Assembly: GCA_905188085.1 (NCBI GenBank)
Contig: CAJJKN010000002.1
Span: forward strand, 248,001 to 312,000
Origin: an uncultured Bacillota bacterium
GTDB lineage: Bacteria; Bacillota; Clostridia; Christensenellales; QAND01
DNA length: 64,000 bases
Reading direction: 5' to 3'
Shown: one piece after another, positions 33,879 to 42,539 of the stretch
How the letters are laid out: every line of letters begins with the position of its first letter
How positions within the stretch are numbered: the first letter of the stretch is position 1
Program-made: the position numbers and the translations under genes
Notes under the pieces: generated by a model
The model's input: the letters and a program-made list of their open reading frames with translations, nothing else
Database searches by the model: none
What the model was told of the DNA's origin: nothing

Positions 33879-34177
33879 ATACGTTCACCTCGCACTCTCT
33901 GTTAGTAAGCTATGAGGCAACGGGCGGTTGTATGAATGGCAAAACAACCGCTTATGTATATCCTTGCCGCGAAATAGATCGGATGGATACCCTTACCCTG
34001 CTTTTTTCCAAAGAAAACGACCTATTTCGCTACGCTTTGGGAAGACGAAGGCGATAAAACACGGGCGCTGTTAGGGGCTGATAAAGCCCTGCAAAGCCGT
34101 TTCCCCTGCCAACCCGATTAATTTGCGGGAGCGCGTTTTTCGCTAATTTACAAGCAATTCCGGAAAATAAAAAAACA
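33879..34177. other. Intergenic region with an 8-bp inverted repeat and a possible decayed small frame
   Basis: Contains GCGGTTGT / ACAACCGC at 33924-33931 and 33944-33951 (12-nt loop) and, starting in the loop, a plus-strand frame of 41 codons that ends at 34057. A second frame, shifted by one base and open from about 33977 to 34120, continues with protein-like composition (TLWEDEGDKTRALLGADKA). No ribosome site precedes it, so I do not call a gene. Confidence 0.4.
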
Positions 34178-34200
34178 GCAGCCGGAATTTCCGGCTGCCG
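34171..34200 (-). terminator. Terminator after the iron alcohol dehydrogenase gene
   Basis: Stem GCAGCCGG / CCGGCTGC with a 5-nt loop, followed on the minus strand by GTTTTTTTAT. Confidence 0.85.
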
Positions 34201-34214
34201 TACAAGGCTTGCAA

Positions 34215-35375
34215 TTACAGGCAGGCTTTGTAGATTTTTACGATGTCTTCTTTGGTCAGCGGCACATACGCATTTTCCAAACCACGGGTAGATTTCTCCG
34301 CCATGATTTCGAAGTTTTCTTCGCCGATGCCCAATTCGGACAATTTGGACGGGATGCCCATCTGTTTGAAATAGTCGCGGGTCTTGTCAATCGCCTGATG
34401 CGCAATGTCGTATTTATCCTGATTCTTATCGATATCCCAGACATTCACGCCGAATTCCGCGAATTTATCCACGGTTTCGTCGCTCAAAACATATTCCATC
34501 CAGGCCGGGGTCAAAATGGCCAGGCCAACGCCGTGGGTGATGTCGTAATAAGCGCTCAATTCGTGTTCGATGCCGTGCACCGTCCAGGCCACTTCCTTGC
34601 CCAGGGTCAGCAAGCCGTTGATGGCCCAGGAGGACGTCCACATCAGGTTGGCGCGCGCTTCGTAGTTATCCGGCTCGTTTACGGCGATGACGCCGTATTT
34701 GATGCAGGTTTTCAACAGCGCTTCTGCCATACGATCCTGCAGGAAGCCGTCTTTCACTCTGGAGAAATACACTTCAAAGATATGGCTCATGATGTCTGCC
34801 GTGCCGGCCGCCGTCTGCTTTTTGGAAACGGAGAACGTGTAGGTCGGATCCAAAACAGAGGCTTTCGGGCGCATATCCGGATGGCCGATGCCTTCTTTGT
34901 CGTTGGTTTCCATGTTGGAAATAACAGCCATCGGGTCCATTTCAGAACCGGTGGCAGACAAGGTCAAAATGCTGAATACCGGCAGCACTTTGGTAATCTG
35001 GGCTTTGCCGGTTACAATGTCCCAAGCATCGCCGGGATAGTCTACGCTACCCGCAATCACCTTAGAGCAGTCGATCGTGCTGCCGCCGCCGACGGCCAGA
35101 ATCGCTTCTACGCCGTTTTCGCGGCACAGGCGCACGCCTTCGTTTACGGAGGTTACGCGCGGATTGGGCTCAACACCGCTGAGCTCCACCCATTCGATAT
35201 CGTTTTCTTTGAACAGGGAAACGACCTTATCATACAGGCCCATCTTTTTAATGCTGCCGCCGCCATATACCATCAATACTTTTTTTGCATACGGTTTGAT
35301 AGCCGCCGGCAAATTTTCCACCTGGTCTTTGCCAAAGAAGATGGTGGTAGGAATGGAATACGTAAAGTTGTTCAT
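34215..35375 (-). CDS. Iron-containing alcohol dehydrogenase (BdhA/YqhD type)
   Basis: A 386-residue group III alcohol dehydrogenase, probably NAD(P)H-dependent reduction of butyraldehyde or similar aldehydes. Marks: nucleotide-binding GGGSIKKMG and VGGGSTIDCSK; ATGSEMDPMAVIS; metal ligands in ADIMSHIFEVYF and HGIEHELSAYYDITHG (Asp, His, His, His). Start at the second ATG, 35373-35375, since AAGGAG then has seven-base spacing; the first ATG would have one. It is inserted as a single gene with its own terminator between yajC and the secDF region, where it has no obvious functional partner. Fermentative role inferred. Confidence 0.93.
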   Translation of the reverse strand: MNNFTYSIPTTIFFGKDQVENLPAAIKPYAKKVLMVYGGGSIKKMGLYDKVVSLFKENDIEWVELSGVEPNPRVTSVNEGVRLCRENGVEAILAVGGGSTIDCSKVIAGSVDYPGDAWDIVTGKAQITKVLPVFSILTLSATGSEMDPMAVISNMETNDKEGIGHPDMRPKASVLDPTYTFSVSKKQTAAGTADIMSHIFEVYFSRVKDGFLQDRMAEALLKTCIKYGVIAVNEPDNYEARANLMWTSSWAINGLLTLGKEVAWTVHGIEHELSAYYDITHGVGLAILTPAWMEYVLSDETVDKFAEFGVNVWDIDKNQDKYDIAHQAIDKTRDYFKQMGIPSKLSELGIGEENFEIMAEKSTRGLENAYVPLTKEDIVKIYKACL

Positions 35376-35459
35376 ATTCATGCTCCTTTAGTTTTTATTT
35401 ATCCGAACCACGCTTGCCAAAAGGCCCAAAGCCCCCGGCCATGCATTCGGCGGATCGTC

Positions 35460-35798
35460 TTATTTTTTGCTGGGTTTTACGTCTTTCACGTCGGATTCCG
35501 TGAGCCCTTCGGCTTCCACTTCGGCATCGCCCACCGTGGCAATGGCGCCGCGCGTGAAGGTCACTTTCACTTTATCCGGGCCGGTTTCCAAGACAACGTT
35601 GTCCCCTTTGATGGAATATACCTTGCCCACAACGCCGCCGACCGTGCGCACCCAGTCTCCTTTTTTCATTTCGTCCAACATTTGTTTTACCTGCTTATCG
35701 CGCTTTCTCTGCGGCAGAAAGGTAGCAACCACAACTACCGTAATCAACAGCAGCAACGGCACGATCTGCATGATCATTTCTCCAACGTTTTGATTCAT
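35460..35798 (-). CDS. yajC: Preprotein translocase subunit YajC
   Basis: A 112-residue single-pass accessory protein of SecDF. The membrane helix covers about residues 10-28 (IVPLLLLITVVVVATFLPQR), followed by QRKRDKQVKQMLDEMKKGDW and VRTVGGVVGKVYSIKGDNVV, the family signature. Start at ATG after TGGAGG. Downstream of tgt on the same strand, the usual tgt-yajC-secDF order. Confidence 0.95.
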   Translation of the reverse strand: MNQNVGEMIMQIVPLLLLITVVVVATFLPQRKRDKQVKQMLDEMKKGDWVRTVGGVVGKVYSIKGDNVVLETGPDKVKVTFTRGAIATVGDAEVEAEGLTESDVKDVKPSKK

Positions 35799-35853
35799 AA
35801 TGATTCCTCCATAAATAAGCTAATGTATATCGTACAGGAAACGGGACAAACCG

Positions 35854-36963
35854 TCAAGCATCCGGCATGTTTTCCTGGACAAATTCCGCCATCCTATCCT
35901 GCAAAATCGCTTCGCGCATACGGCGCATTAAATCGATGGTAAACCAGATATTGTGCATGCTGATCAGCCGCGCGGCCAAGATTTCCTGGGCATAGATCAA
36001 ATGGCGGATATAGGCTTTGGTAAACCCGCCTTTGCAGGCCGGGCAGCCGCAGGTTGGATCAATGGGGGTAAAATCATGGGCATATTGGGCGTTTCTAAGG
36101 TTGATCCGGCGCTTTTTGGTAAAGGCGGCGCCGGTGCGGCCCATGCGGGTTTGCATGACGCAGTCGAACATATCCACCCCGCGCAGCACGCCTTCCAACA
36201 GGCAATCCGGGCTGCCCACGCCCATTAGATAGCGCGGCTTTTCCGGCGCCAGGTGCGGCGTGGTCACTTCCAACAGCTTATACATCAGCGGCTTTTCTTC
36301 GCCGACGCTGAGGCCGCCGATGGCATTGCCGGGAAAATCCAGCTTGTCGATGGTTTTGGCGCTGGTGACGCGCAGATCTTCAAACATGCCGCCCTGCACA
36401 ATGCCGAAAAGCGACTGCTTGTCCGTATTGGTATGCGCGGCCTTGCAGCGCTCTGCCCAGTTGTGCGTGCGGCGCATGGCAGATAGGGCATATTTTTTAT
36501 CCACATCATGGTGCGCGCATTCGTCAAACGCCATGATGATATCCGCCCCCAGCTCGTTTTCCGTCTGCATCACGCTTTCCGGCGTAAAAAAGTGTTTGCT
36601 GCCGTCTATATGCGAGCGAAACTCCACGCCCTCCTCGGTAATCTTGCGCGTGCCGGACAGGGAGAACACCTGAAACCCGCCGCTGTCCGTTAAAACAGCG
36701 CCCGGCCAACGCATAAATTCATGCAGGCCGCCCGCCTCCTGCACCAGCTTGCTGCCGGGGCGCATGGCCAAATGATAGGTGTTGGAAAGGATGATCCCGG
36801 CGCCCATATCGCGCAATTCCCACGGGGCCAGGGATTTTACCGTTGCCTGCGTGCCCACCGGCATGAAAACCGGGGTGTTGATGTCCCCATGCGGGGTATG
36901 CAAAACGCCGGCCCTGGCGCCGGTGTGTTTATCCTGATGAACCAAGGTAAAAGAAATCGGCAT
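35854..36963 (-). CDS. tgt: Queuine/preQ1 tRNA-guanine transglycosylase
   Basis: A 369-residue enzyme that exchanges guanine 34 for preQ1 in GUN-anticodon tRNAs. Motifs: FMPVGTQATVKSL, nucleophile region ILSNTYHLAMRPG, DSGGFQVFSL (Asp), GGLSVGEEKP, RYLMGVGSPDCLLEGV, and the zinc site CGCPAC followed by HLIYAQE...H. Start at ATG 36961-36963 with AAGGAGG upstream, and the family's usual N-terminus. It makes the queuosine precursor that queA, located 1 kb upstream, completes. Confidence 0.97.
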   Translation of the reverse strand: MPISFTLVHQDKHTGARAGVLHTPHGDINTPVFMPVGTQATVKSLAPWELRDMGAGIILSNTYHLAMRPGSKLVQEAGGLHEFMRWPGAVLTDSGGFQVFSLSGTRKITEEGVEFRSHIDGSKHFFTPESVMQTENELGADIIMAFDECAHHDVDKKYALSAMRRTHNWAERCKAAHTNTDKQSLFGIVQGGMFEDLRVTSAKTIDKLDFPGNAIGGLSVGEEKPLMYKLLEVTTPHLAPEKPRYLMGVGSPDCLLEGVLRGVDMFDCVMQTRMGRTGAAFTKKRRINLRNAQYAHDFTPIDPTCGCPACKGGFTKAYIRHLIYAQEILAARLISMHNIWFTIDLMRRMREAILQDRMAEFVQENMPDA

Positions 36964-36975
36964 AACTGCCTCCTT

Positions 36976-36989
36976 ATGATTAGAATCAT
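36976..36989. repeat. Perfect inverted repeat before the tgt ribosome site
   Basis: ATGATT / AATCAT with a two-base centre, between the tgt promoter and its ribosome site. Could be an operator or a small leader hairpin. Confidence 0.5.
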
Positions 36990-37006
36990 GATTGTATGAG
37001 CAGTAA

Positions 37007-37036
37007 ATTGTACCATACAAGCCGGGCACTGCGCAA
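37007..37036 (-). promoter_or_regulatory. Sigma-A promoter of tgt-yajC
   Basis: TTGCGC at 37031-37036, 18-bp spacer, TACAAT at 37007-37012 on the minus strand. Confidence 0.6.
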
Positions 37037-37935
37037 CGGGCGGCAAGATAATGCCAACGGGGCATGGGAAAGCGGCGCGCTTTTCAGCTCAGGATAAGCA
37101 AAGGGGATGATGATAGGGAGCGAAAGATTGTCATCCTGTGAAAACAGCTTGGGTTACGATATAGGTGCTTTGCCTACTCGTTTGCCTACATTGCAAAACA
37201 CAAGGGGTGCTTTGCGTTTTTCTATGATTAAATCGCAAAACGCAGGGGCAAATTTTCAAACGATGCCTGCGGGATTGGGGAAGAGGGTTGCGAAAATGCG
37301 CGGAGATGCAATGGATTGTAAATGAATATAGATAAATCGGTAGCGAATTTTGCAATAAATTGTCAACGAAATAATAATTTGTATTGTTGATTTAATTGTA
37401 AAAGATTCGGATATTTTGAATTGTTGTTTTCTTTTGCGATGATTGTTTTCACAGCGTGGTATCGTTTTGCAAAGCGCTGTTTCAAATGCGATGGGAACTG
37501 TTTCTATGAAGGCCGCATTCTTCCCTTTTTAAAGCTGTTTTCAGGGCAAAAGCTGAATTTGTGGCATTTATGTTTTCTTGGCTCTTTGCCTGCTTAGCCG
37601 GGTTTTAGCGGGGCTGTTTCTTTTGTATTGCTTTGTAAACTTATTAGTTGCTTTTGTGGAATAATTCAAAGTGTTAAGAATCGTTTTAGAGCAGCGTCGC
37701 CCATCTTTCTCTTCTGACTGTTTACCCGTATTTCTTGAAAAGTATTCGATTTGCAATTTGATTGTTTACCCATCTATTTTAAAAGCGATACAATGTCGTC
37801 TGTTTTATTTTTTTTGTTTACAATGCAAAGTGTTTTCCATTTAGGCAAAAATGCGCTTTTCTCTGTTTCCTTTGGCCGAAAAAGGAGCTTTATCGCCATT
37901 TCTGGCTTCCCTTCTCTATAAAAATTGGCGGGAAT
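37037..37935. other. AT-rich gene-free island between tgt and queA
   Basis: About 900 bp that from about 37320 on is clearly richer in A/T than the genes on both sides. All frames are short, lack ribosome sites and have no family resemblance. It holds direct repeats: GGTGCTTTGC at 37164-37173 and 37206-37215, and TGA(C/T)TGTTTACCC at 37715-37727 and 37759-37771, with a further TTGTTTAC near 37814. I see no tRNA, known riboswitch or mobile-element end. Confidence 0.65.
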
Positions 37936-37966
37936 AAAAAAACAGCGCAAACTGCGCCGTTTTCTT
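37936..37966 (-). terminator. Terminator after queA
   Basis: AAAAC(A)GCGCA / TGCGC(C)GTTTT stem with one internal mismatch and T run on the minus strand, nine bases beyond the queA stop. Confidence 0.75.
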
Positions 37967-37974
37967 TTTCTGCG

Positions 37975-39006
37975 TTATAACAGCAGCATGGCGTCGCCAA
38001 AGCTGAAAAAGCGGTATTTCTGCTCTACGGCAATGCGGTAGGCTTCCATGATGCGTTCCCGCCCTGCAAACGCGCTGACCAGCATCATCAGCGTGGATTC
38101 CGGCAGATGAAAATTGGTGATGATGCTGTCTACGGTATGAAAGGTGAAGCCGGGATAGATGAAAATATCCGTCCAGCCGCTTTGCGCCGTCAGCGTGCCG
38201 GAAACAGAGGCGGTTTCCAACACGCGCACGCTGGTGGTGCCCACGGCAAACACCTTATGCCCCGCTGCCTTGGCTTTGCCGATGGCGTCCACCACGGGCT
38301 GGGTAATTTCGTAATATTCGGAATGCATGGTATGCTCCTGCACATTTTCCACCGAGACCGGGCGAAATGTGCCCAGCCCCACATGCAGCAGCACCTTTTG
38401 CACCACCACGCCTTTTTCTTCCAGCCTTTTCAAAAGCTCCGGCGTGAAATGCAGCCCGGCTGTGGGCGCGGCGGCGCTGCCGATTGTTTTGGCATACACG
38501 GTTTGGTAGCGGGATTTATCCTCCAATTTTTCATGGATATAGGGCGGCAACGGCATTTGGCCCAGCTCATCCAGCACTTCCAAAAACACGCCCTCGTAGG
38601 CAAAACGCACAATGCGCCCGCCGGCCTCGGTGCGGCTTTCCACAAAGGCGCGCAGTTTGCCGTTGCCAAAATTCAGCCATTCCCCTTCCTTTACCCGCCG
38701 CCCGGGGCGCACCAGCGTTTCCCAGCGGTCGTTTTCCAGCTGTTTTAACAGCAGCACCTCGATATGCGCGCCGGTGGTTTCCCGAAGGCCCAAAAGGCGC
38801 GCCGGCAGCACAGCCGTTTCGTTGACCACCAGCACATCGCCGGCGGAAAGGTAAGATTCAATATCGGTAAAAACGCGGTGCTGCACAGGCCCTGTTTTGG
38901 GCAGCACCATCAAGCGCGCCTGATCGCGGCGGAGAATCGGCGTTTGCGCGATCAATTCCTCCGGCAGATCATAGCGGTAATCGGATGTTTTCATCCCCTG
39001 TTGCAT
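37975..39006 (-). CDS. queA: tRNA preQ1(34) S-adenosylmethionine ribosyltransferase-isomerase
   Basis: A 343-residue enzyme that adds the cyclopentane ring of queuosine. Family segments: YDLPEELIAQTPILRRDQAR at the N-terminus, PARLLGLRETTGAHIEVLLL, IGSAAAPTAGLHFTPELL, HVGLGTFRPVSVE, HSEYYEI and the C-terminal FHLPESTLMMLVSAF. ATG 39004-39006 is chosen because GGAG lies nine bases before it; ATGs five codons upstream and four codons downstream are possible. It is just downstream of ruvB on the same strand, the ruvAB-queA-tgt order of Firmicutes. Confidence 0.96.
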   Translation of the reverse strand: MQQGMKTSDYRYDLPEELIAQTPILRRDQARLMVLPKTGPVQHRVFTDIESYLSAGDVLVVNETAVLPARLLGLRETTGAHIEVLLLKQLENDRWETLVRPGRRVKEGEWLNFGNGKLRAFVESRTEAGGRIVRFAYEGVFLEVLDELGQMPLPPYIHEKLEDKSRYQTVYAKTIGSAAAPTAGLHFTPELLKRLEEKGVVVQKVLLHVGLGTFRPVSVENVQEHTMHSEYYEITQPVVDAIGKAKAAGHKVFAVGTTSVRVLETASVSGTLTAQSGWTDIFIYPGFTFHTVDSIITNFHLPESTLMMLVSAFAGRERIMEAYRIAVEQKYRFFSFGDAMLLL

Positions 39007-39027
39007 TTGTTTTTTCTCCATTCACCG

Positions 39028-39056
39028 CAAAACAGACCCTGCGGCCTGTTTTTGCG
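39028..39056 (-). terminator. Weak hairpin between ruvB and queA
   Basis: ACAGACC / GGCCTGT stem with a wobble pair and T-rich flanks; may attenuate rather than stop transcription. Confidence 0.4.
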
Positions 39057-39060
39057 CGTT

Positions 39061-40104
39061 TTATTTATTTAACAGCGACGTCTGCTCCGGCTGCGGACGC
39101 AGGCTTTCCGGCATTTCCGCCCCCAAATGCCGGTAGGCCAGGGCCGTGGCCATGCGGCCGCGCGGCGTTTTTTGCAAAAAGCCCAATTGCAGCAAAAACG
39201 GCTCGTATACATCTTCAATCGTGCCTGCTTCTTCGCCGGTGGTGGCGGCCAGGGTTTCCAGGCCCACCGGCCCGCCGGAAAATTTATAGATGATGGCCTC
39301 TAAGATGTTGCGGTCTGTCTGGTCCAGCCCCAATTCATCCACTTCCAACAAGCGCAGGGCCAAATCCGCCACTTGTTTTGTAATCACGCCGCCCGCTTTG
39401 ATTTCCGCATAATCGCGCACACGGCGCAGCAGCCTGTTTGCAATACGCGGCGTGCCCCGGCTGCGGCGCGCAATTTCCAAAGCGCCCTGGGGTTCAATCT
39501 GCACTTTCATAATTCTGGCGCTGCGCTCCACGATCTTTTGCAGTTCGTCATCGTGATACAGTTCCAGCCGGTTGATTACGCCAAACCTGTCGCGCAAAGG
39601 GCTTGAGAGCATACCGGCGCGGGTGGTAGCGCCCACCAGGGTAAACGGATTCAGCGGCAGGCGCATGGTCTGCGCGCTGGGGCCTTTGCCGATGATGATA
39701 TCCAGCGTAAAATCCTCCATGGCGGTGTAAAGTTTTTCCTCCACCACGTTGTTCAGCCTGTGGATTTCATCGATAAACAGCACATCGCCCTCTTGCAAAT
39801 TGGACAATACGCTGGCAAGATCGCCCTGGTGTTCAAACGCGGGGCCGGTGGTTTGCCGCATATTCACGCCCATTTCGTTGGCGATGATGGAGGCCAGAGT
39901 GGTTTTCCCCAGGCCCGGCGGCCCGTAAAACAGCACATGATCCAGCGGTTCGCCCCGGTTTTTGGCGGCCTGGATGAAGATTTTCAGCTGCTCTTTTACC
40001 TTCTCCTGGCCGATGTATTCCTCCATGGATTTCGGCCGCAACGATTGGTCTATTTCAAAATCCTCCGTGCGCATGGTGGAGGTTAAAATTCTATCTTCGT
40101 CCAT
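39061..40104 (-). CDS. ruvB: Holliday junction branch migration helicase RuvB
   Basis: A 347-residue AAA+ motor. Walker A GPPGLGKTTLA near residue 62, Walker B LFIDEIHRLN near 108, sensor GATTRAGMLSSPLRDRFG with the arginine finger, and the C-terminal winged-helix domain (GGPVGLETLAATTGEE). It works with RuvA as a branch migration ring. Starts ten bases after ruvA, with GAGGGGC upstream. Confidence 0.98.
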   Translation of the reverse strand: MDEDRILTSTMRTEDFEIDQSLRPKSMEEYIGQEKVKEQLKIFIQAAKNRGEPLDHVLFYGPPGLGKTTLASIIANEMGVNMRQTTGPAFEHQGDLASVLSNLQEGDVLFIDEIHRLNNVVEEKLYTAMEDFTLDIIIGKGPSAQTMRLPLNPFTLVGATTRAGMLSSPLRDRFGVINRLELYHDDELQKIVERSARIMKVQIEPQGALEIARRSRGTPRIANRLLRRVRDYAEIKAGGVITKQVADLALRLLEVDELGLDQTDRNILEAIIYKFSGGPVGLETLAATTGEEAGTIEDVYEPFLLQLGFLQKTPRGRMATALAYRHLGAEMPESLRPQPEQTSLLNK

Positions 40105-40114
40105 GCCCTGCCCC

Positions 40115-40711
40115 TCACTTCATTCTGTCTAATTTTCTAAGCGCAGAAACGGCCATCTCCTCGGCTGTGCCGCCGTCCGCTTTGATCAGCGCCACGGCTG
40201 CCGCCGCATCCTGGGCCTGGAAGCCCATGGCAGTTAAAATGGCAATGGCGTCTGCCACCGGCTTTTCTTCGCCGGCCATGGTTTGCGCCGGCAAATGCGA
40301 AACAAGCGCCTGGTTTTCAATGGAGCCCTTTAATTCCAGCACCAGGCGCTGGGCGGTTTTTTTGCCGATGCCCGGCACCTTGGCAAGCGCTTTATCATCG
40401 CCGGAAACAATGGCAATGGCGGCTTCCCTGGCGGACATGGTGGATAAAATCGAAAGCCCCACCTTCGGCCCCACGCCGGAAACGCCGATCAGCCGCAAAA
40501 ACATCTCTTTTTCGTCCTTTTGCAAAAAGCCGTAAAGGGTCAGCGCGTCCTCGCGCACGGCAAGGTAGGTATAAAATTTAGCCGCCTGCCCCACGGCGCA
40601 TTTGCCGATGGCGATGTTGGTGGTTAAAATTTCGTAGCCCACGCCGCCGCAATTGACGCTCACGCGGTCCTGTTCTATATCTTCCACGGTGCCCTGTATA
40701 AAAGCATACAT
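40115..40711 (-). CDS. ruvA: Holliday junction DNA-binding protein RuvA
   Basis: A 198-residue junction-binding tetramer subunit. N-terminal OB domain (FIQGTVEDIEQDRVSVNCGG), two helix-hairpin-helix motifs (LIGVSGVGPKVGLSIL and LAKVPGIGKKTAQRLVLELK) and the C-terminal RuvB-binding domain after residue 145. Second gene of ruvC-ruvA-ruvB. Confidence 0.97.
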   Translation of the reverse strand: MYAFIQGTVEDIEQDRVSVNCGGVGYEILTTNIAIGKCAVGQAAKFYTYLAVREDALTLYGFLQKDEKEMFLRLIGVSGVGPKVGLSILSTMSAREAAIAIVSGDDKALAKVPGIGKKTAQRLVLELKGSIENQALVSHLPAQTMAGEEKPVADAIAILTAMGFQAQDAAAAVALIKADGGTAEEMAVSALRKLDRMK

Positions 40712-40724
40712 CCCGGTTTTCCCC

Positions 40725-41222
40725 TTATTCTATCTTGAAATTTTGCGGCATTTTGCAGGAATTGGCATGGCAAATGGCCAGCGCTAACCCGTCCGCAGCA
40801 TCGTCTGGCTTTGGAATTTCCTTTAGATTCAGCATGGTTTTCACCATAAACTGCACCTGCTGCTTTTCCGCCCGACCATAGCCAACCACCGCCTGTTTTA
40901 CCTGAAGCGGCGTATATTCGTACAATTCCCGCGTGCGCCTGGCACAGCCCTCCAGCGCCACGCCGCGCGCCTGCGCCACCATGATGCCGGTCTTTACGTT
41001 TTTGGCGAAAAACAGTTCTTCCATGGCCACGGCGTCGGGCTTGAAGACATCAAACAGCTGGCCGATGCCGTCGGAAATTTTCATCAGCCTGTCCGGCAGG
41101 GGGGTGTGCGCCTCGGTATACACGCAGCCGTAATCCACGGCGCGCATTTTTTTGCCGGGCAGCACTTCAATCACCCCGTAGCCCAAAATGGCGAGCCCGG
41201 GGTCTAAGCCTAGGATAATCAA
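40725..41222 (-). CDS. ruvC: Crossover junction endodeoxyribonuclease RuvC
   Basis: A 165-residue Holliday junction resolvase. Catalytic acidic residues lie in ILGLDPGLAILGYG (Asp7), AMEELFFAKN (Glu near 68) and KPDDAADGLALAICH (Asp pair near 140). It starts at TTG 41220-41222, after AAGGGG, 11 bases downstream of proA. Complete ruvCAB set follows. Confidence 0.97.
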   Translation of the reverse strand: MIILGLDPGLAILGYGVIEVLPGKKMRAVDYGCVYTEAHTPLPDRLMKISDGIGQLFDVFKPDAVAMEELFFAKNVKTGIMVAQARGVALEGCARRTRELYEYTPLQVKQAVVGYGRAEKQQVQFMVKTMLNLKEIPKPDDAADGLALAICHANSCKMPQNFKIE

Positions 41223-41233
41223 CGCCGCGCCCC

Positions 41234-42481
41234 TTAGCCCCGCACCTGGCCGGTGCCGGAGATGACGTATTTATAGCTGGTGAGCGCCGGCAGGCCCATG
41301 GGACCTCTGGCATGCAGCTTTTGCGTGCTGATGCCGATTTCCGCGCCAAAGCCAAATTCAAAGCCGTCGGTAAAGCGCGTGGACGCGTTCCAGTATACGG
41401 CAGCGGCGTCCACCTGGTTTTGGAACTGCCTGGCGGCCTTTTCGTTTTGCGTGATGATGCATTCGCTGTGCCCCGTGCCGTAGCGGGCGATGTGCATAAT
41501 GGCGTCTTGCTCTGTGGGCACGATTTTCACGGCCAAAATTAAATCGTTGTATTCCGTTTTATAATCCTCTTCGGTGGCGGGCTGCATTGTGGGCACAAGG
41601 GCGCGGCATTTTTCACAGCCGCGCAAAGATACGCCGCGCTCGGTCAGCTGCTTTGCCATTTCGGGCAAAAACGCGCCGGCGATGGCTTCATGCACCAAAA
41701 GCGTCTCCAAAGCGTTGCACACGGAGGGGCGCTGGCATTTTCCGTTGATTACAATGTTTTGCGCCATGGCAAACTCCGCGTCTTTATCCACATAGGCATG
41801 GCAGTTGCCCACCCCGGTTTCGATGACGGGCACGCTGGCGTTTTCCACAACGGAGCGGATCAGCCCTGCGCCGCCGCGGGGAATGAGCACATCGATAAAT
41901 TCGTTGCATTTCATCAAATCCATTGAGGATTGGCGGGTGGTATCCTCTACCAACTGCACAGCGCCTTCCGGCATGCCGCATTGCTGGGCGGCCTCTGCCA
42001 TGCAAAGGGCAATCTGCCGGTTGCTTAAAAACGCTTCCTTGCCGCCGCGCAGCACGCAGGCGTTGCCGCTTTTGATGCAAAGGGCAATGGCGTCCGCGGT
42101 TACGTTGGGGCGCGCTTCAAAGATGATGCCCACCACGCCCATCGGCACGGAGCGCTTTTCAATGACAAGGCCGTTGGGCCGGGTAAAAGTATCCAGCACA
42201 AGGCCGATGGGATCGGGCAGCTGCGCTACCTGCTCCACGCCGTGCGCCATATCCGCAATGCGCTGCGGGGTTAGCGCCAGGCGATCCATCATCACCTGTT
42301 TTACGCCGTTTTCCTTTGCGTGCGCCAAATCTTCCCGGTTGGCCTGTAAAATCTGTTCCTGTCCGTCTATCAAAGCCTGCGCCATGGCGCGCAGCATCTG
42401 GTTTTTGCTTTCCGTATCCGCCAGCCCCATAAACGGCGCGGCAGCCTTGGCCAGGGCAGCCTGTTCCAATACGCTCAGCAT
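41234..42481 (-). CDS. proA: Gamma-glutamyl phosphate reductase
   Basis: A 415-residue NADPH enzyme, second step of proline synthesis from glutamate. Family segments: KRSVPMGVVGIIFEARPNVT, LRGGKEAFLSNR, the catalytic cysteine in GKCQRPSVCNALETLL, and FGFGAEIGISTQKLHARGPM. The start follows AAGGGG. Unusually it is first in a unit with ruvCAB; proB and proC, normally beside proA, are not in the window. Confidence 0.96.
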   Translation of the reverse strand: MLSVLEQAALAKAAAPFMGLADTESKNQMLRAMAQALIDGQEQILQANREDLAHAKENGVKQVMMDRLALTPQRIADMAHGVEQVAQLPDPIGLVLDTFTRPNGLVIEKRSVPMGVVGIIFEARPNVTADAIALCIKSGNACVLRGGKEAFLSNRQIALCMAEAAQQCGMPEGAVQLVEDTTRQSSMDLMKCNEFIDVLIPRGGAGLIRSVVENASVPVIETGVGNCHAYVDKDAEFAMAQNIVINGKCQRPSVCNALETLLVHEAIAGAFLPEMAKQLTERGVSLRGCEKCRALVPTMQPATEEDYKTEYNDLILAVKIVPTEQDAIMHIARYGTGHSECIITQNEKAARQFQNQVDAAAVYWNASTRFTDGFEFGFGAEIGISTQKLHARGPMGLPALTSYKYVISGTGQVRG

Positions 42482-42510
42482 TTGTATCAGCCCCTTTCAA
42501 TCTATGGGTC

Positions 42511-42539
42511 ATTGTATCCTGTTTTGGCCGTTTGCGCAA
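42511..42539 (-). promoter_or_regulatory. Sigma-A promoter of proA-ruvCAB
   Basis: TTGCGC at 42534-42539, 17-bp spacer, TACAAT at 42511-42516, minus strand. Confidence 0.6.

Noticed and set aside
34209..35942. Plus-strand open frame of 577 codons opposite the alcohol dehydrogenase and yajC
   Set aside because: It is the antisense shadow of two well-identified genes, and its composition (very rich in His and Phe) is that of a reversed GC-rich gene.
36976..36989. preQ1 riboswitch before tgt
   Set aside because: The leader is too short and has only a 14-bp palindrome; no preQ1 aptamer features.
37107..37325. 72-codon plus-strand frame in the AT-rich island
   Set aside because: Start codon directly abuts the only AGGGG, leaving no spacing; no recognisable family; kept only as part of the island.
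37568..37756. 62-codon basic minus-strand frame in the AT-rich island
   Set aside because: TTG start without ribosome site; Lys/Arg/Thr-rich composition follows from A-rich DNA.
40933..41133. Frames opposite ruvC and other genes with Ser-rich products
   Set aside because: Antisense shadows; none has a ribosome site or a family motif.
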